Part shown: positions 60,439 to 64,000 of the stretch, one piece after another
Layout: each line of letters begins with the position of its first letter
Numbering within the stretch: the stretch's first letter is position 1
Assembly (NCBI GenBank): GCA_016200135.1
Contig: JACQFI010000097.1
Span: forward strand, 1 to 64,000
DNA: 64,000 nt
Source: Planctomycetota bacterium
GTDB taxonomy: Bacteria; Planctomycetota; SZUA-567; H5-PLA8
Reading direction: 5' to 3'
Notes under the pieces: model-generated
What the model was told of the DNA's origin: nothing
Databases searched by the model: none
What the model saw: the letters and a program-made list of their open reading frames with translations, nothing else
Made by a program: the position numbers and the translations under genes

Positions 60439-60470
60439 GGGGACAGCGTTCAGGGCGCAGAGGACAGGGA
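60439..60470 (+). repeat. Intergenic element B, copy 2 (plus orientation)
   Basis: GGGGACAGCGTTCAGGGCGC followed by AGAGGACAGGGA matches the complementary strand of 48729-48760 at 26 of 32 positions. It lies between the DUF4159 gene and the lipoprotein gene. Confidence 0.6.
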
Positions 60471-60484
60471 ACAGGAAAACGGCC

Positions 60485-61516
60485 ATGATACGCAAAGCGA
60501 CGGCGCTCCTCATTCTGCTACTGGCGGCCGGCTGCGCGCAACATTGCGCGGCGGGCGAGGCGCGCGCGCTGATCGTCTGCGGCGATCCCGGCCACGAAGG
60601 CGATTCTTCCGGACGCTTCGCCGACTGGACCACGCGCTGGCGCAAGCTGCTCGCCGAGACCTACGGCTTCAAGGCCGAGAACGTCCGCGTGCTGCGTTCG
60701 CCCGCGCGCAACGCCGAAGGCAAGGCCACCGAGACCGTCCCGGAGGCCGAGACCGCCACGCACGACAATGTTATCGCGGCGATGGATAAGCTCGCGAAGG
60801 AGACGCAGGAGAGCGATCAGGCCGTCCTCGTGATCATCGGCCATGGCTACGGCTCGCAGGGCATCGGCAAGATCTGCCTGCATGGCAAAGATATTGGCGA
60901 CGTGGACGCCGGGAAGGCGTTCAAAGGCCTGAAGGGCCGCCTGATCTGCATCAACACCGCGCCCGCGAGCGGGCCGTGGTGCAAGTCGCTCGCAAGTCCG
61001 AAGAACATCGTCATCACCGCCACGGTGAGCGACAGCATGGCGAGCATGACCTACTACAGCGAATTCCTGCTCAAGGCGCTCGCGCCCGGCAACGTGAGCC
61101 TCCTCGATGCGTTCAACAAGTCTTCCCTCGAGATGATCCACTGGTACCAGAACCAGTTCATGGATGCGGCAACGAAGAAGAACGCCAAGCAAAGCGAGCT
61201 GGTCATGACCGTGAACGGAAAGGATAATCTCGAACTGTGGAAGAAGCTCTACCCGAGCAAGCAGGTCGAAGCGGGCACGGCGGAGCCGGTGGAGACGAGC
61301 AACAACTTTGAGGACAAGAAGTCCTGGCAGGCGCGGCGCGTGCTCTCGGAACTCCCCGGGCTCGAAGACAACGGCGACGGCGAACCCGCCAGCGTCTTCT
61401 CGGACCAGGAACTCGAAGAAGCCGGCCGCGCCACCGCGCCGCTGCCCGCGAAGGACCACGACGGCGTCAAGGGCGACGGGCATCTGGCCAAGACGGTCGT
61501 CCTGGGTAAGCCGTAA
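60485..61516 (+). CDS. Caspase/legumain-fold (C13-like) lipoprotein lacking the catalytic Cys
   Basis: The protein has 343 residues. The N-terminus LLILLLAAGCAQHC contains a perfect lipobox (LAAGC). The fold has GEARALIVCGDPG, the catalytic-His segment AVLVIIGHGYGSQG (His in GHG), and the strand GRLICINTAPASGPW where active C13/C14 members have a Cys (DxCxSG); here the Cys is replaced. ITATVSDSMASMTYYSEF and NVSLLDAFNKSS follow as in planctomycete relatives. It is therefore a pseudo-peptidase or binding protein on the membrane. It is the last complete gene of the operon. The C-terminal part (about 255-343) is disordered. Confidence 0.82.
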   Translation: MIRKATALLILLLAAGCAQHCAAGEARALIVCGDPGHEGDSSGRFADWTTRWRKLLAETYGFKAENVRVLRSPARNAEGKATETVPEAETATHDNVIAAMDKLAKETQESDQAVLVIIGHGYGSQGIGKICLHGKDIGDVDAGKAFKGLKGRLICINTAPASGPWCKSLASPKNIVITATVSDSMASMTYYSEFLLKALAPGNVSLLDAFNKSSLEMIHWYQNQFMDAATKKNAKQSELVMTVNGKDNLELWKKLYPSKQVEAGTAEPVETSNNFEDKKSWQARRVLSELPGLEDNGDGEPASVFSDQELEEAGRATAPLPAKDHDGVKGDGHLAKTVVLGKP

Positions 61517-61519
61517 TTC

Positions 61520-61541
61520 ATTTCCGATTTTGGATTTTGGG
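61520..61541. repeat. Intergenic element A, copy 2
   Basis: ATTTCCGATTTTGGATT at 61520-61536 is identical to 49809-49825, and GGATTTTGGG extends it. It fills the 35-base gap before the last gene. Confidence 0.7.
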
Positions 61542-61551
61542 TTTTAAAGAC

Positions 61552-64000
61552 ATGAAGCGCGTGAAGGCGGACGGGTTCCTTCATCTCCTCTGCGCGCTTT
61601 GCGTGTGGGCCGTTCCGGTGTTCGTTGCGGCGGGCGAAGCGCCCAAAGAACCGCCGAAACCCAAGACGCAGCCCATCGAAGATTTCGCCTGGACGAAGGT
61701 GGACGGCATCGCGGACGCGCAGCGCGTCTTTCCTTCGGCGCTCGACCTCGCCACCGTGTACGTCTCGACGGCCGGCGGGCTCTCGGTCAGCTCCGACCAT
61801 GGACTGACGTTTAAGGCGCTGCCCGCCGAGAGCCTCAAGCCTCTCGGCACGATCACGGCGCTGCTCGAAAGCCCCGTGCGCAAAGGCCGGCTCTACGCGG
61901 GCACGGAGAACAAGGGCGTCTTCGCCAGCGACGACGGCGGCGCGAGCTGGAAGGCGCTGGGCGGCGCCGACAAGGGCCTCGCGCATCTCCACATCCACAA
62001 ACTCATCTTCGACTCCGACGATCCCACCTTCACTACGCTCTACGCGCTGCATTCGATGGACCACCCCGGCGTCAGCGTCAGCTCCGACGGCGGCGCGACC
62101 TGGCGCGTCTTCGCGAAGGAGTTCGGCGCGCACGACCTCACCGATCTCGACGCGACCTTCTTCCTCGCGGGCTCGCACCCGGCCGGGCAGGGCGCCGACG
62201 GCCTCTATCAGGGCGCGGACTTCTACCGCTCCATCGACGCCGGCAAGAACTGGTACCGTCTGCTCAACGTCGAGGCGCGCCCCGCCGACATCGTGGGCAG
62301 CCGCGTAAGCAAGCGCGAAGTCTGGTTCGCGACGGCGGGCGGGCGCCTGATGGTCACCTACGATTTCGGTACGTCCTCCTCCGAAGTCGGCCCCGAGAAG
62401 GGCATGAACACGGTCTCGCTCGCGCAGGGCCTCGGCTCCACGGGCGAGGAACTCTTCTTCGCCTACGATCCCACGGGCCTGGGCGTGATCTACTCGTCCG
62501 ATAAGTTCGACACGTGGCAGGCGCTGAACTCCGGCCTCTATGTCGGCGACCTCGTGGCCGACGGCGCGATGCTGGCCGCGAACCCCGATGGCTCGGTGCT
62601 CTACATCGTCAAGAACGGCGAGCTCGACCGCGGCGCGCGCAAGTCCCGCGCGCTCGACGCGCTGCTGCGCTCCGAACCCGGCGCCGTATTCGCCGGCGAA
62701 GGCAGCGTGACGTTCACCTGCAAGACCGCGGCGGGCGCCGAAGTCAAGCTGGACCTTACCTCCCTCGGTGGCCCGCCCGACTTCCCGCTCAAAGACGACG
62801 GCCAGAGCGGCGACGGCGCGGCGGGCGACGGCGTCTTCGGCGGAACCTTCGCCGTACCCGCGAAGGCGCTCGCGCCAAACCCCGCCTACAAAGGCCCGCG
62901 CTTGCCGGGCCTCGCGGCGCTGCCGGTCAAGATTCAGAAGGGCGGCGTTTCCGACGCGCGCCTCGCCGTTGTGTACGTCCTCGCGCACACGCCCGACACG
63001 GTCCTCTGGAACGGCGAGATTCCCGGCGGCGGGGCCGCGTGGACCAACGGGGCGGTGCAGGCCACGCCGAGCACCGAGCGCCCGCTCTCGGGCTCGACCC
63101 ACCTGCGCGTCACGGCCGCGGGCGCGGGGCAGGCGGGCTTCAGTTGGCGCAATAACCCCATCGACTCGCGGCCGTTCAAGTACCTCTCCTTCTTTATCCG
63201 CTCGAACAAGTCCGGCCCCACGAACCTGCGCCTGGAACTGCGCGACGACGGCAAGGGCTACGGCCTGCAGCACGCCGGCCGCTCCAACCTGTTGGATCTT
63301 GCTCCGTACTTAAAGGCGGATCTCGGCAACGGCTACCAATACGTCGCGATCCCGCTATCGCATTTCATCCTCGGTGGCGCGGCCGTGCCGCAGCGCGTCC
63401 GCGAGATCGTCTTCGATTCGCCCGGCGGCGAAGACCGCGCGTACGACCTGGATGAATTCGCCTTCGTCACCAGCCGCGGCGCGCGGCTCGGGCCCGCGAC
63501 CGTCACGGTCAAGTCCGACGGCTCGGGCCTGCGCCTGCGGCTTCGCGCCATCAATGCCTCGACGTCGGTCAAGGTCCGCGCGTCCATCGGAGAGAAGCCC
63601 GTCGAACTCTTCGACGACGGCAAGCACGGCGACGACGACGCGGGCGACGGCCTCTTCGCCGCCGACGTGCCGCTCGCGCAGGCCGGCGGCGGCCTCAAGT
63701 CCGTCCGTTTCGCGCTCGAAGACGGCGAGACCGCGGCGCAGGCGGACGTCCCGGTCTTCGTGCCGCGCCGCGCGCCCGGTTCCATCCCCGTCGCCTCGGG
63801 GGGCCTCAAGCTCACCGGCGACCTGAAAGCCTTCGACGCCGTCCCGCCGTTCACGTTCAGCAAGGACGGCCTCGAACTGCGCGCGTATCTCGTCCGCGGG
63901 CCGACGCAGCTCTACGTGGGCCTCGCAATCAAGGACGCCGCGTTTACAGTGCCGGATGAAAAGAAGAAGAAGCTCTCGCCCGAACAACTGCTGCAAGGCG
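61552..64000 (+). CDS. Large exported BNR/VPS10-like propeller protein (partial, cut by right edge)
   Basis: ATG 61552 opens a frame that stays open to the end of the window, at least 816 residues. A signal peptide (LLCALCVWAVPVFVAAGE) is followed by BNR/sortilin-type blades at about 45-330: YVSTAGGLSVSSDHGLTFKA, LYAGTENKGVFASDDGGASW, GVSVSSDGGATWRVF. From about 385 two segments of the DDGxxGDxxAGDGxF type (calcium-binding-like) occur (about 416-430 and 683-697). Between them a jelly-roll-like CBM region (HLRVTAAGAGQAGFSWRNN, YLSFFIRSNKSGPTNLRLEL) is seen. It is in the operon behind the C13-like lipoprotein and is probably exported. The full length and C-terminus are not visible. Confidence 0.85.
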   Translation, partial: MKRVKADGFLHLLCALCVWAVPVFVAAGEAPKEPPKPKTQPIEDFAWTKVDGIADAQRVFPSALDLATVYVSTAGGLSVSSDHGLTFKALPAESLKPLGTITALLESPVRKGRLYAGTENKGVFASDDGGASWKALGGADKGLAHLHIHKLIFDSDDPTFTTLYALHSMDHPGVSVSSDGGATWRVFAKEFGAHDLTDLDATFFLAGSHPAGQGADGLYQGADFYRSIDAGKNWYRLLNVEARPADIVGSRVSKREVWFATAGGRLMVTYDFGTSSSEVGPEKGMNTVSLAQGLGSTGEELFFAYDPTGLGVIYSSDKFDTWQALNSGLYVGDLVADGAMLAANPDGSVLYIVKNGELDRGARKSRALDALLRSEPGAVFAGEGSVTFTCKTAAGAEVKLDLTSLGGPPDFPLKDDGQSGDGAAGDGVFGGTFAVPAKALAPNPAYKGPRLPGLAALPVKIQKGGVSDARLAVVYVLAHTPDTVLWNGEIPGGGAAWTNGAVQATPSTERPLSGSTHLRVTAAGAGQAGFSWRNNPIDSRPFKYLSFFIRSNKSGPTNLRLELRDDGKGYGLQHAGRSNLLDLAPYLKADLGNGYQYVAIPLSHFILGGAAVPQRVREIVFDSPGGEDRAYDLDEFAFVTSRGARLGPATVTVKSDGSGLRLRLRAINASTSVKVRASIGEKPVELFDDGKHGDDDAGDGLFAADVPLAQAGGGLKSVRFALEDGETAAQADVPVFVPRRAPGSIPVASGGLKLTGDLKAFDAVPPFTFSKDGLELRAYLVRGPTQLYVGLAIKDAAFTVPDEKKKKLSPEQLLQG

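Overview
The window is high-GC bacterial chromosome packed with long genes on both strands. No rRNA, tRNA, CRISPR array, transposase or prophage gene was seen. The gene families point to the PVC superphylum, most likely an uncultured planctomycete-like lineage: ECF sigma factors fused to extracytoplasmic domains, a Hanks-type kinase with a C-terminal formylglycine-enzyme-like domain, a DUF4091 glycosidase-like protein, a GntR/LacI-type hybrid regulator, several PhyH dioxygenases and Gfo/Idh/MocA oxidoreductases, and a MoxR/DUF58/BatA/DUF4159 operon. The phylum is inferred from gene content only.

Layout. 1-186: end of an unidentified gene. 478-9907: two paralogous genes joining an ECF sigma factor, a membrane segment and an inhibitory-type serpin. 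Between them lie a GntR/LacI-type regulator, a divergent secreted DUF4091 protein and a NifU-hemerythrin fusion. 9986-22610: a secreted metalloprotease-like protein, a MarR regulator overlapping a ClC channel, an SDR, a small secreted protein, a cNMP-binding/DUF4388 protein, a single-ring Clp-type ATPase, a repeat-bearing membrane protein, a secreted GH-A clan glycosidase and a CheY-like protein. 22713-35028: a probable sugar or sugar-acid catabolic locus with two AraC regulators, three PhyH dioxygenases, two Gfo/Idh/MocA proteins, a galactonate-dehydratase-like enolase-superfamily enzyme, an SDR, a GNAT, a neutral-ceramidase-like protein and a class III aminotransferase. 35262-45072: a third sigma fusion (to a PQQ-like beta-propeller), a GT39-like membrane protein with a Gly/Pro-rich tail, a DUF6600 coiled-coil protein and the kinase. 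45338-47281: phosphoglycerate mutase with a STAS domain inserted in it. 47707-64000: a long operon of MoxR x2, DUF58, BatA, DUF4175-like, a Q/N-rich protein, a VWA/GATase-like protein, DUF4159, a caspase/legumain-fold lipoprotein and a BNR-propeller protein that runs off the right edge.

Most interesting points. (1) All three sigma fusions carry a strong Shine-Dalgarno sequence and an in-frame ATG exactly at the junction between the cytoplasmic sigma part and the membrane/secreted part. This suggests two products per gene: a tethered sigma factor and a free exported serpin or propeller. (2) A complete cofactor-independent phosphoglycerate mutase carries a STAS domain in a loop and lies divergent from the kinase gene. 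(3) Every non-trivial intergenic spacer of the MoxR operon holds a hairpin or repeat element, and two of the repeat families each occur twice in the operon.
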